64,000 bases of DNA from Alphaproteobacteria bacterium (GTDB taxonomy: Bacteria; Pseudomonadota; Alphaproteobacteria; Puniceispirillales; Puniceispirillaceae), in contig JADHLI010000001.1 of NCBI GenBank assembly GCA_016780775.1, positions 1 through 64,000 of the forward strand, written 5' to 3'. A program made the position numbers and the translations under genes. Under the pieces are notes generated by a model. It had not been told where the DNA came from and searched no databases. It saw nothing but the letters and a program-made list of their open reading frames with translations. Below are positions 55,372 through 63,368 of the stretch, in pieces; the stretch's first letter is position 1, and every line of letters begins with the position of its first letter.

Positions 55372-56728
55372 CCCGTAGCGCGATAAAGTTCAGCCCAAGC
55401 GTGATCACAATCAAGGTCAAGGCCAGTGCAAAAGCAGATAGGGTTTTCGCAGATTCAAATTCCTGATCGCCAACCAAAATGGTGACAATTTGTGCTGTAA
55501 CAGTGGTTACCGCATCTAGTGGGTTGACCGTTAGATTGGCCGCTAATCCGGCTGCCATCACCACAATCATTGTCTCACCAACCGCGCGTGAAACCGCTAG
55601 AATGATACTGGCAACAATGCCAGATAAGGCCGCTGGCAAAACAACATTTTTCACTGCCTCACTCTTGGTAGAGCCGAGGCCATAGGCTGCATCACGAAGC
55701 GATTGCGGAACTGAATTAATCACATCATCAGATAATGAAGAGATAAAAGGAATGATCATGATGCCCATAACAAACCCAGCGGCTAGCGCAGATTCGGACG
55801 CCACGCTAAGCCCGATAGACTCGCCCATCCCCTTAAATAGGGGGGCAATAGTCAACGCCGCAAAAAAGCCGTAAACCACTGTTGGCACACCAGCTAGGAT
55901 TTCCAAGGCAGGCTTCACTAAAGAACGTGTTGATTTGGTCGCATATTCTGAGAGGTAAATCGCGGAAAGCAGGCCAATAGGGATAGCCACTGTCAGCGCA
56001 ATAATAGAAATCAAGAAGGTGCCAACAAATAACGGGATAGAGCCATAAGCCGCGCTACCGCCCTGTCCAGAGCCTGCCCGTGCTGCCCCTTCAAATTCTG
56101 GGTTCCACGTTAAGCCGGTTAGAAATTCCAGTGGCGGGATCAGCCGAAAGAAACGGATAGACTCAAATATAACCGAAAAGACAATACCAATGGTCGTAAT
56201 AATCGCCACAACTGAACAGGCGATGAGGCTTAAATAAATAATACGCTCAACCGCGTTGCGCGCTCTGAAATCCAGATGGATACGGCTAAGCGCAAAAATA
56301 CAGCCGCCTAGTGACGCGCCAATCGCTATAATGATCATGGCTAAATTAGATTGTGATTTCCAAGAAAGGAATTGTGCGGCGGCATTTGATACCCATTCCT
56401 CAACCTGGCCTACAGAAATACCGTCCGCCAGATTGTAAATCTGGGCAAGGGCAACAGAGCCGGAGAAATCTTCACGCCCTACAATCTCATCAGGCAAGCT
56501 TCCAAGAAGAAACATATCCATAATGATGCTTTCGCTGACCAGCCAGATAATCATGATTAAGCCAGGCAGGATAAGGCCAAGAAGTGCTGGGAAAGCCCCA
56601 TAATAAAGAGGTAGGGAATTTGGGCGGGTGGCTGCGGCATTAGCAAATCGATTGATGCGCGCCCAGCCCCAAAAATAAGAAATGGCGGCGATGCATAAAC
56701 AAATAGCTATAAGTTGATAATTATGCAT
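55340..56728 (-). CDS. pstC: Phosphate ABC transporter permease PstC
   Basis: This second membrane subunit of 462 aa is also of the long type, with N-terminal helices (about 5-20, 45-70) and a soluble insertion before the transport core. The coupling motif is SLRDAAYGLGSTKSEAVKNVVLPAAL near residue 345, and a Gly-rich periplasmic segment (GAARAGSGQGGSAAYGSIP) lies near 210. It follows pstS after a 97-bp gap containing a hairpin that may limit read-through, and overlaps pstA. Confidence 0.95.
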   Translation of the reverse strand: MHNYQLIAICLCIAAISYFWGWARINRFANAAATRPNSLPLYYGAFPALLGLILPGLIMIIWLVSESIIMDMFLLGSLPDEIVGREDFSGSVALAQIYNLADGISVGQVEEWVSNAAAQFLSWKSQSNLAMIIIAIGASLGGCIFALSRIHLDFRARNAVERIIYLSLIACSVVAIITTIGIVFSVIFESIRFFRLIPPLEFLTGLTWNPEFEGAARAGSGQGGSAAYGSIPLFVGTFLISIIALTVAIPIGLLSAIYLSEYATKSTRSLVKPALEILAGVPTVVYGFFAALTIAPLFKGMGESIGLSVASESALAAGFVMGIMIIPFISSLSDDVINSVPQSLRDAAYGLGSTKSEAVKNVVLPAALSGIVASIILAVSRAVGETMIVVMAAGLAANLTVNPLDAVTTVTAQIVTILVGDQEFESAKTLSAFALALTLIVITLGLNFIALRVVKKYREQYD

Positions 56729-56744
56729 AAGGCCACCGAGAGAG

Positions 56745-56776
56745 AAAAGCGTGCCGCACCTTTAAATGCGGCACGT
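56745..56776 (-). terminator. Hairpin between pstS and pstC
   Basis: A perfect 9-bp GC-rich stem (56750-56758 with 56767-56775, CGTGCCGCA/TGCGGCACG) is followed in the minus direction by CTTTTCTCTC. It looks like a leaky terminator or RNA-stabilising hairpin that would make pstS mRNA more abundant than the rest of the operon, as is common for binding-protein genes. Confidence 0.75.
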
Positions 56777-56786
56777 ATAAATTTAC

Positions 56787-56831
56787 CCGTAATAATTACT
56801 TCAGTAATGATAACTTGGGCAATGATTACTT
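56787..56831. repeat. Three 15-bp tandem copies spanning the pstS stop codon
   Basis: Three 15-bp units at 56787-56801, 56802-56816 and 56817-56831. In the coding direction (minus) they read AAGTAATCATTGCCC, AAGTTATCATTACTG and AAGTAATTATTACGG; the first begins with the last sense codon (Lys) and TAA stop of pstS. Confidence 0.85.
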
Positions 56832-57887
56832 TGTAAGTATGTCAGCTGTCAACTTTGGCAGTTCAGTCATTGCTTTTGCATACTTTGCACGCTCTGCTTC
56901 AGGCATAGGAACCATCCCTGAATCCGCTAGAACGCCTTCACTACCCCAATGCTTTGTCCATTCTTTCATGTACTCAGCCATGCCTGGGATAACGTTCATA
57001 TGCTCATGCTTTACATAATACCAAAGGGCACGTGAAATCGCATAGTCGCCGCTTGCAATAAGCTCAAAAGTAGCTGGCGTGCCGTCTACGATAGCGCTCT
57101 GCAATGTGTCGGTGTTTTGGTCTAGGTAGGAGAAGCCGAAAATACCATAGGCGTCTTTGTCTTCCTGCAGCTTCTGGACAATCAGATTATCCTGCTCGCC
57201 TGCTTCTACATAAGCACCGTCTGTGCGCATGGCGCGGCATTTTTTGCCACTCTTATCACCGCGGGCTGCTGAGGCAGCTTTGGCAATTTTGTTTTTACCG
57301 CAATAGGCTTTCTGGTTTACCATCTCAGCGAATGAAGCGCGTGTGCCAGAAGTTGTTGGCGGGCCATAGACGCGGATTTCAATATCTGGATAGGCTGGAT
57401 TAATCTCGCTCCACTTTGTGAACGGGTTTGGAATCCATTCATCACAATTGAAATTACGACCTGCAATAGCATCACAAGCTGGAAGTTCAATGGTCAATGC
57501 TTTGCCCAAATCAGCTTTTGAAATTTCCAGTGTTTGTCCTTCTAGAGAATTTGCAACTGCGATACCGTCATAACCGACTTTGATCTCAGTGAGGGTAACA
57601 CCGTTCTTGTCACAATATTCTAATTCTGCAGGCTTCATGCGTGATGATGCGTTGCCGATATCGATAAATTCTGTACCAATGCCGTCACAAACACCCTTCT
57701 TACCTACAGACGAGCCACCTGATTCGACCACTGGTGTTTTGAAGTTAGGGTTCTTACCCATTTCTTCAGCAATAATGGTCGCAAAAGGCAGAACCGTTGA
57801 TGAGCCAGCAAGGCTCAACTGATCCCGAGCAGATGCAGTCCCTGAGACAAGGAGCGCAGCTGTTAACGCTAAGACTAGTTTCTTCAT
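56826..57887 (-). CDS. pstS: Periplasmic phosphate-binding protein PstS
   Basis: PstS captures phosphate in the periplasm for PstCAB. Translation from ATG 57887 gives 353 aa starting MKKLVLALTAALLVSGTASA, a clear signal peptide, with a GGAGA ribosome site 6 nt upstream. The frame is open further upstream to 57950, but that portion would overlap the Pho boxes and lacks a signal. Phosphate-binding loops are LAGSSTVLPFA near residue 27, VESGGSSVGKKGVCDG near 55, IGNASSRM and TSGTRASF near 175. It is the first gene of pstSCAB-phoU. Confidence 0.96.
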   Translation of the reverse strand: MKKLVLALTAALLVSGTASARDQLSLAGSSTVLPFATIIAEEMGKNPNFKTPVVESGGSSVGKKGVCDGIGTEFIDIGNASSRMKPAELEYCDKNGVTLTEIKVGYDGIAVANSLEGQTLEISKADLGKALTIELPACDAIAGRNFNCDEWIPNPFTKWSEINPAYPDIEIRVYGPPTTSGTRASFAEMVNQKAYCGKNKIAKAASAARGDKSGKKCRAMRTDGAYVEAGEQDNLIVQKLQEDKDAYGIFGFSYLDQNTDTLQSAIVDGTPATFELIASGDYAISRALWYYVKHEHMNVIPGMAEYMKEWTKHWGSEGVLADSGMVPMPEAERAKYAKAMTELPKLTADILTK

Positions 57888-57939
57888 GAAATTCTCCAAT
57901 TTAGGGGATTTTTGATATGCGCCATAGTTATTTGTTGGA

Positions 57940-57979
57940 CGTGACATCAATATTACGAAAATGTGACAGTTATGTTACA
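57940..57979 (-). promoter_or_regulatory. Tandem Pho boxes upstream of pstS
   Basis: Four 7-mers with an 11-bp period: on the minus strand TGTAACA, TGTCACA, CGTAATA and TGTCACG, each separated by 4 bp AT-rich spacers. This is the 7-4-7 direct-repeat form of PhoB sites, present twice in a row. The block ends 53 bp upstream of the pstS start, a suitable place to activate the promoter under phosphate limitation. Confidence 0.85.
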
Positions 57980-58038
57980 AGGCGCGAGGCGATGGACGAA
58001 AATCAGCCGCCATTTTTAGTCTTATTCTCGTTTTCACC

Positions 58039-58509
58039 CTAGTTAGCGCTGCTACCCGTAAAGCTAATCTGGCGCCAGGCTTCATATAGAACAATAGAAA
58101 CGGCGTTGGACAGGTTCAGACTACGCGAGCCGCTCCGCATTGGCAGATAAAGACGTTGTTCTGGCGGCACAGACTGCATAATTGTCTCCGGCAACCCATG
58201 TTGCTCAGAGCCGAAGACAAAACCATCATCTGCGCTAAAGTGATTCTCGCTATAACAGCTATGCCCAAATTTTGTTACGAGCCACAGCCTGCCGCCCAGA
58301 CGGCTAGATTTATAGCTATTAAAATCAGGCCAGCTTTTTACCTGTGCCATCTCTTTATAATCTAGGCCAGCACGCCTGCAGGACTTCTCGTCCAAGCGAA
58401 AACCCAAAGGTTCTATCAGATGCAAATTTGCTCCTGAATTTGCACATAGCCGGATGATATTTCCCGTATTTGGGGGAATCTGTGGCTGGTGCAAAACCAA
58501 ATCAAACAT
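58039..58509 (-). CDS. trmL: tRNA (cytidine/uridine(34)-2'-O)-methyltransferase TrmL
   Basis: This SPOUT-class methyltransferase modifies the wobble ribose of leucine tRNAs. It has 156 aa, the normal length. Knot motifs are visible: the N-terminal PQIPPNTGNIIRLCANSG, central FGSEQHGLPETI near residue 95 and C-terminal PMRSGSRSLNLSNAVSIVLYEA near 122. It stands alone, in the same direction as pstS and upstream of it. Confidence 0.95.
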   Translation of the reverse strand: MFDLVLHQPQIPPNTGNIIRLCANSGANLHLIEPLGFRLDEKSCRRAGLDYKEMAQVKSWPDFNSYKSSRLGGRLWLVTKFGHSCYSENHFSADDGFVFGSEQHGLPETIMQSVPPEQRLYLPMRSGSRSLNLSNAVSIVLYEAWRQISFTGSSAN

Positions 58510-58664
58510 GATTAGTAACCAAATAATTAATTAAGGATTAAGAAAGTATTTATTTTTTGCCTTTTAACAAAAAAAAGCATTTTTTTGGGGCGCTGTTTAC
58601 CGATTGGTAGGATTATTGTGCCTACTATGCCTGCCTGAATCAAGTTTCTTGCAGGAGTCTCTCA

Positions 58665-60149
58665 ATGTATCGAAGCCCGTTATTGTTGTTTTATATTATG
58701 CAAAATAGAATAACGATGTCTTTTTGGCGTCTAGTTAAGGTTTTTAGTCTTTTCCTGTCTGCTGGCATCTTCTCTATTTTCATCGCCGCTGCCAGTGCCC
58801 AAACCACTATATCAGCTACGGAGGCACAAAGCGAAGTGCGCGACCTTATGATAGGGCTCGTACCGCGAAATGCTGTTGTGCCAGTTCAGCCTATTGCTGC
58901 ATCGGCTGCTGTTCAGCGTAGCCTGTTTAGCCATCCTGCCTTGCAAGCAGGTCGTGCGCGAACCTGTCAGGCACTTTACCGGCTAGGGTTGAATAAGGCA
59001 GAAGCAAAGCCGCAAGTGTCAGGTTCTATTTCAGGCCAGCGCAAGCTATTTGGCCATTATAAAGATTCTAACAATACAGATAAAGACCGCGCAGAAACCA
59101 GAGGTGCATCTGAACATGAGCTTGATGTATATGATGTTGAGGTCAGATTGCGGCATAAATTATGGGACTGGAATGTCACGAATAATCGTATCCGTGCTGA
59201 GCAGCTTGCGCATGAGGCAGAGCGTTTGCGTCTGGATTTAAATTTATCCGAACAGCTTTTACAATTACTAAGCTTTTCTATCCGCCTCCATCTATTTAGC
59301 AATGTGGTAAGCCTTAATCAGCAGACAGTGGCTGACTTAACCCCGCATATTGAAGCTATCGAAGCACAGGGCGAGGCAGGATTTGTTCGCCTTGCAGAAG
59401 TGCGGCGCGCGCGGCTACTGCTTTTGGATGCTGAAATTGCCCTCAAGGAAGCTGAGAATAGTCTGCAACAGACAAGAGAAGGGTTGCAAACCCGCTTTCG
59501 TCTATCTGAAGAAGATGCGCTGGATTTATTGGATCAGTTTCTCGTGGTACGGCCGCAAGCTTTAATGTCAAAGCCTATTGAAACGTTGAAATCTGTGGAA
59601 GCTATCGAGCTACAGGTGCGCCAGTCCGTTCATGATATTGAAGCGATTGATGCTGAATTACTGCCTGTTTTGGATTTAAATATTGATGGCACCATATTTG
59701 ATATCGCTGATTTTGAGAGTGAATATGAAGTACTGGGACAGTTGTCTTTTTCTATGCCGCTTTATGATGGCGGCAGTAATAAAGCCCGCTTATCAGAGGC
59801 CTCATGGCGGCTGCGTGAATTAGGGCAAGATAAACGCCGTCAGCTTCAAGATGTTGAAAATGAGCTAGTCGATATCCTACAGCAATATAATGACACCATT
59901 GAGGTGATGCACGATTTACAGGATCGCGCGCAAGCCGGTGAAGAGCGGCTGGAAAGCTTGCTAGCGCTAGCAGCAAGCGCTGAGGTGCAACGTATTTCAA
60001 TTGCCGAAGCCTATCTAGAGCGCCGCAGCACACAAGAGCGGTTGATGAATAACCAAGCCTCGTTAGAGCTATTGCGGCCGAATAATCTGCATCAGCTCGA
60101 TGAATTAAATCCGCTACTAAATATGAATGTTGGAGATGGGACATGTTAA
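58665..60149 (+). CDS. TolC-family outer membrane channel of a type I secretion system
   Basis: This 494-aa outer membrane protein has a long N-terminal signal (hydrophobic residues 24-42, cleavage after AAASA near 46). The remainder is largely helical with heptad character, including the two TolC repeats (HPALQAGRAR near 92; RLAEVRRARLLLLDAEIALKEA near 243) and a porin strand segment LSFSMPLYDGGSNKARLSEA near 362. An AGGAG ribosome site supports ATG 58665. It overlaps the ABC transporter gene by 7 nt, forming an operon tolC-abc-hlyD. Confidence 0.88.
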   Translation: MYRSPLLLFYIMQNRITMSFWRLVKVFSLFLSAGIFSIFIAAASAQTTISATEAQSEVRDLMIGLVPRNAVVPVQPIAASAAVQRSLFSHPALQAGRARTCQALYRLGLNKAEAKPQVSGSISGQRKLFGHYKDSNNTDKDRAETRGASEHELDVYDVEVRLRHKLWDWNVTNNRIRAEQLAHEAERLRLDLNLSEQLLQLLSFSIRLHLFSNVVSLNQQTVADLTPHIEAIEAQGEAGFVRLAEVRRARLLLLDAEIALKEAENSLQQTREGLQTRFRLSEEDALDLLDQFLVVRPQALMSKPIETLKSVEAIELQVRQSVHDIEAIDAELLPVLDLNIDGTIFDIADFESEYEVLGQLSFSMPLYDGGSNKARLSEASWRLRELGQDKRRQLQDVENELVDILQQYNDTIEVMHDLQDRAQAGEERLESLLALAASAEVQRISIAEAYLERRSTQERLMNNQASLELLRPNNLHQLDELNPLLNMNVGDGTC

Positions 60150-61858
60150 AGTTATCTGTACTTAGAAATGATCATTGGTTTTTTGGTCCCATCCTGAACA
60201 ACAGGGGTGTGTACTTTCAGGTTATTTTGGCCTCTTTCCTGATTAATATTTTTGCGTTGGCCTCATCATTATACATTATGACTGTTTATGACCGGGTGAT
60301 CCCAAATAATGCGACTGAATCGCTGATGGTATTGACGGTCATTATTCTGGTTGTGGTGGCGTTTGATTTTGTGATGAAAATCATTCGGGGCAGTTTTGTT
60401 GACCGTGCTAGTTTGCGTGTAGATAAGGTTGTTTCGACCGAATTATTTGACCGTATCTCGCGCCATGATACTAGCCTTAACCGCAAATCTACAGGCGGGC
60501 TGGCGAGTACGGTTCGTGATTTTGACAGCCTAAAGGATGTTATTGGATCGGCTAGCTTCACGGTATTTGCCGACTTGCCTTTTATCTTCCTGTTCTTGGT
60601 TGTTATCTATCTTATCGGTGGGCCTATCGCGGCGGTACCTGCGATGATCGTCCCGATGGTGATCTTGTTCAGCTTTATCTTGCAACCAATAATTCGGCGT
60701 ATGACCGAAGCTGCCTCGCTAGAGGGTAAATCTAAACAGGCTGTGTTGGTGGAAATGATATCTGCGCTGGAGACAGTAAAAACCACACAAGGTAACAGCA
60801 TGTTGCGGGACCGGTGGCTGAACTCGGTTCAGCATCAAGGCCAATCTTCCTCCAAAACAAAGGCAGTAAGCCAGCTTGCTAGCTATTTCGCGCAATTAGG
60901 CCAGCAGATGAGTCAAATTGGCATCGTTGTTTATGGCGTGTTTTTGATTGCGGATGGCGGGCTAACCATGGGCCAGCTTATTGCATGTGTAATTCTGTCT
61001 GGCCGGACAATGGCACCACTTGGCCAAATTACAGGCTTACTAGGCAGAATGAACCAAGCGATTTCTGCTTATCGTGGCCTTGATGAAGTGTTGAATGTCA
61101 CCACCGATGAGCAGCGCCGCCAAGACATGGTAGCGCGTCCAGTATTGAAAGGCGATATTGAGCTCAAGACCGTTACTTTTGCTTATGAAGATCAGCCAGA
61201 TCCTAGCCTTGATAATGTCAGCTTGAAGATAGAGCCTGGCGACAATGTTGCCATTTTAGGCCGAATTGGTTGTGGTAAAACCACGTTATTGCGGCTGATT
61301 TGCGGGCTATATCCGCCAGATAAGGGACTTGTCCTATTGGATAATGCGGATATCCGGCAATTACGCGTGGCAGATGTGCGCGCTAATGTTGGTGTGGTTA
61401 TGCAAAACCCTGTGCTGTTTTCTGGTACCATCCGCGAGAATTTGCTGATGGGTAATCCAAAGGCATCGGATGAGGAACTTATTGATGCTGCAAAGCTTAC
61501 TGGTGCAGATGCATTTATTGGCATGTTGCCTGGCGGGTTTGATTTTCCGCTATCTGAACGCGGACAAGAGCTGTCAGTGGGGATGCGTCAAGCCCTAGCT
61601 ATTAGCCGTGCGCTGATCAGCAAGCCCAATATTCTGATTATGGATGAGCCAACTGCACCGTTGGATAATGCCAGTGAAGCTGCGCTTGTACAAAAGCTGG
61701 CTGAGGCCATCAAAGATATCACCTGCATCTTTGCTACCCATAGAGGGGCGATGCTTCAAATCGCAAATAAGGCGGTTGTCATGGATAAGGGCCGGATCAT
61801 GATCTCAGGCCCAAGAGATGATGTGTTAGCGAAATTACAAGGAGAAGCGCGGTCATGA
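60143..61858 (+). CDS. Type I secretion ABC transporter (permease-ATPase)
   Basis: This 571-aa inner-membrane half-transporter has about five or six helices in residues 20-300. There is no N-terminal C39 peptidase domain, and the start is short as in PrtD/LapB-type exporters. The ATPase domain has Walker A GRIGCGKTT near residue 372, signature LSVGMRQALAISRAL near 478 and Walker B ILIMDEPTAPLD near 496. The signature reads LSVGM rather than LSGGQ, a variant known in this group. It overlaps both neighbours and powers export of an unfolded substrate, commonly an RTX protein. Confidence 0.92.
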   Translation: MLKLSVLRNDHWFFGPILNNRGVYFQVILASFLINIFALASSLYIMTVYDRVIPNNATESLMVLTVIILVVVAFDFVMKIIRGSFVDRASLRVDKVVSTELFDRISRHDTSLNRKSTGGLASTVRDFDSLKDVIGSASFTVFADLPFIFLFLVVIYLIGGPIAAVPAMIVPMVILFSFILQPIIRRMTEAASLEGKSKQAVLVEMISALETVKTTQGNSMLRDRWLNSVQHQGQSSSKTKAVSQLASYFAQLGQQMSQIGIVVYGVFLIADGGLTMGQLIACVILSGRTMAPLGQITGLLGRMNQAISAYRGLDEVLNVTTDEQRRQDMVARPVLKGDIELKTVTFAYEDQPDPSLDNVSLKIEPGDNVAILGRIGCGKTTLLRLICGLYPPDKGLVLLDNADIRQLRVADVRANVGVVMQNPVLFSGTIRENLLMGNPKASDEELIDAAKLTGADAFIGMLPGGFDFPLSERGQELSVGMRQALAISRALISKPNILIMDEPTAPLDNASEAALVQKLAEAIKDITCIFATHRGAMLQIANKAVVMDKGRIMISGPRDDVLAKLQGEARS

Positions 61859-63279
61859 CCAAATCACCGAAAACCCCTAAAGCCTCTAAAACATCAAAAA
61901 CAGCAAAGGCTGCGAAAGCGAAGATAGAAACGCCAACAATGAAGGATATAACGCCGCCATCGCCGCCGCCGCCACCACCGTCCACCTATACTAAAAAGGA
62001 AATAGATAAAGAAGAAGGCAGCATGTTCCGCAGTCAGCTGATATTTATTATGATCCTAGCCTTTTTTGCCATTGCGGTTTTTTGGGCAAGTACAGCAGAA
62101 CTGGATAAGCAGGTGCGCGCCGAAGGGGCCATCATTCCGCCTTCTGATGTGCAAATTGTGCAAGCACGCTTGCATGGCCTTGTCACGGATATTGGCATAG
62201 AGCTTGGCAGCCGCGTTAACAAGGGCGACGTGATGTTCAAGATGGAAGATAAGGATGTGCAGGCAGATTATAACGATAATGAAATCGTCTTGACCAATGC
62301 GCTTATCGCAACCATCCGGCTAGAAGCCGAAGCCGCAGGGCATACTGTATTAGCGTTTCCAGAAGCGATTATAAAGACAGCGCCTGATGAGGTGGCAGCA
62401 GAACATGCTTTGTTTACCCAACGCCTGCGCGCCCTGCGCGGTGAGATAGATGTATTGCAACAAGAAGTGCAATCGCTAAAACATAATATTGAAGAGCGCA
62501 AAGCAGAGGCCGTGTTCGCGCAAAGCCAAGCTGGCAATCATCAAGAGCAATATGACATGATAAAGCCGCTGGTGGATGCTGGGCATGAGCCACGCATTAA
62601 AATTATCGAAGCACGGCGTAATTTGCAGGAAGCTGAAGGGCGGGCTGAGCTAGCAAAGCTAGCGGTAACCGCGATGCGCTCAGAGCTTTCAACGCGCGAG
62701 AAACGTATTACTTCTGTTCAGGAAAACTACCGCGCTGATGCCCGTTCTAAATTGATCGAAGCACAAACAAGGCTGGCACAAGCGCGTTCGCGCAAAGCCT
62801 CGTTGGCAGGTCAGGTGGCCTATGCCGAAATACGTGCCCCGCAAGAAGGTACTGTTTCTGCCTTACATTTGAAAACCGTTGGCGCGGTCGTGCAGGCAGG
62901 TACGGTGCTAGCAGAGATAGTTCCAGAAGAGAAAGGCCTAACTATTCGGGCTAATTTGCGGCCGGAAAATGTTGCTGATGTCTATCTAGGGCAGGAGGCG
63001 CGTATCTCGCTTTCGGCTTATGATGTTTCGCGCTATGGCAGTCTAGCAGGCGTGGTCCAAAATGTTGCCAGCAACACCACAGAGCGCGAAGGTCAGCCGC
63101 CTTTTTATGAGACGATTATCACTGTGCCAGATCCGGTTTTTACGAAAACAGGTCAGTCAGCGGAAATTATTCCGGGCATGACTGTGGTGGTTGATATTAT
63201 TGACGGCAAACGAACTGTTTTGGATTATATCCTAACGCCGATTAACAAAGCGACTTCGGTAGCCTTTAGAGAAAATTAG
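61855..63279 (+). CDS. HlyD-family type I secretion adaptor
   Basis: This periplasmic membrane-fusion protein (474 aa) links the ABC transporter to the TolC-like channel. Its N-terminal cytoplasmic tail is Lys/Ala/Thr-rich followed by a polyproline run (about residues 34-43). One membrane helix lies near 60-80, then a biotinyl-lipoyl half motif. A long coiled coil spans about 150-310, and the beta-barrel domain (ADVYLGQEARISLSAYD near 380) precedes the GMTVVVDIIDGKRTVLDYIL C-terminus. The ATG overlaps the transporter stop (ATGA). No substrate gene is adjacent. Confidence 0.92.
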   Translation: MTKSPKTPKASKTSKTAKAAKAKIETPTMKDITPPSPPPPPPSTYTKKEIDKEEGSMFRSQLIFIMILAFFAIAVFWASTAELDKQVRAEGAIIPPSDVQIVQARLHGLVTDIGIELGSRVNKGDVMFKMEDKDVQADYNDNEIVLTNALIATIRLEAEAAGHTVLAFPEAIIKTAPDEVAAEHALFTQRLRALRGEIDVLQQEVQSLKHNIEERKAEAVFAQSQAGNHQEQYDMIKPLVDAGHEPRIKIIEARRNLQEAEGRAELAKLAVTAMRSELSTREKRITSVQENYRADARSKLIEAQTRLAQARSRKASLAGQVAYAEIRAPQEGTVSALHLKTVGAVVQAGTVLAEIVPEEKGLTIRANLRPENVADVYLGQEARISLSAYDVSRYGSLAGVVQNVASNTTEREGQPPFYETIITVPDPVFTKTGQSAEIIPGMTVVVDIIDGKRTVLDYILTPINKATSVAFREN

Positions 63280-63324
63280 AGACCGTTAGCCTCTATTTAC
63301 AAGATAGCTTTTTTGGCTTCTCAT

Positions 63325-63355
63325 CCCAAAGCTTGTCCGCGTGACAGGCTTTGGG
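63325..63355. terminator. Strong hairpin after the type I secretion operon
   Basis: A 13-bp stem (63325-63337 with 63343-63355, one G-U pair) closes a 5-nt loop. It is not followed by a T-run, so it may be a Rho-assisted end or RNA-stability element. It ends only 13 nt before the thiamine pyrophosphokinase ATG, so it must also lie in or near that gene's promoter or leader. Confidence 0.55.
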
Positions 63356-63368
63356 TATTCTCGCTGTT

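Noticed and set aside
57888-57950. Upstream extension of pstS
   Set aside because: It lacks a signal sequence, overlaps the Pho boxes, and a proper signal peptide with a ribosome site begins at 57887.
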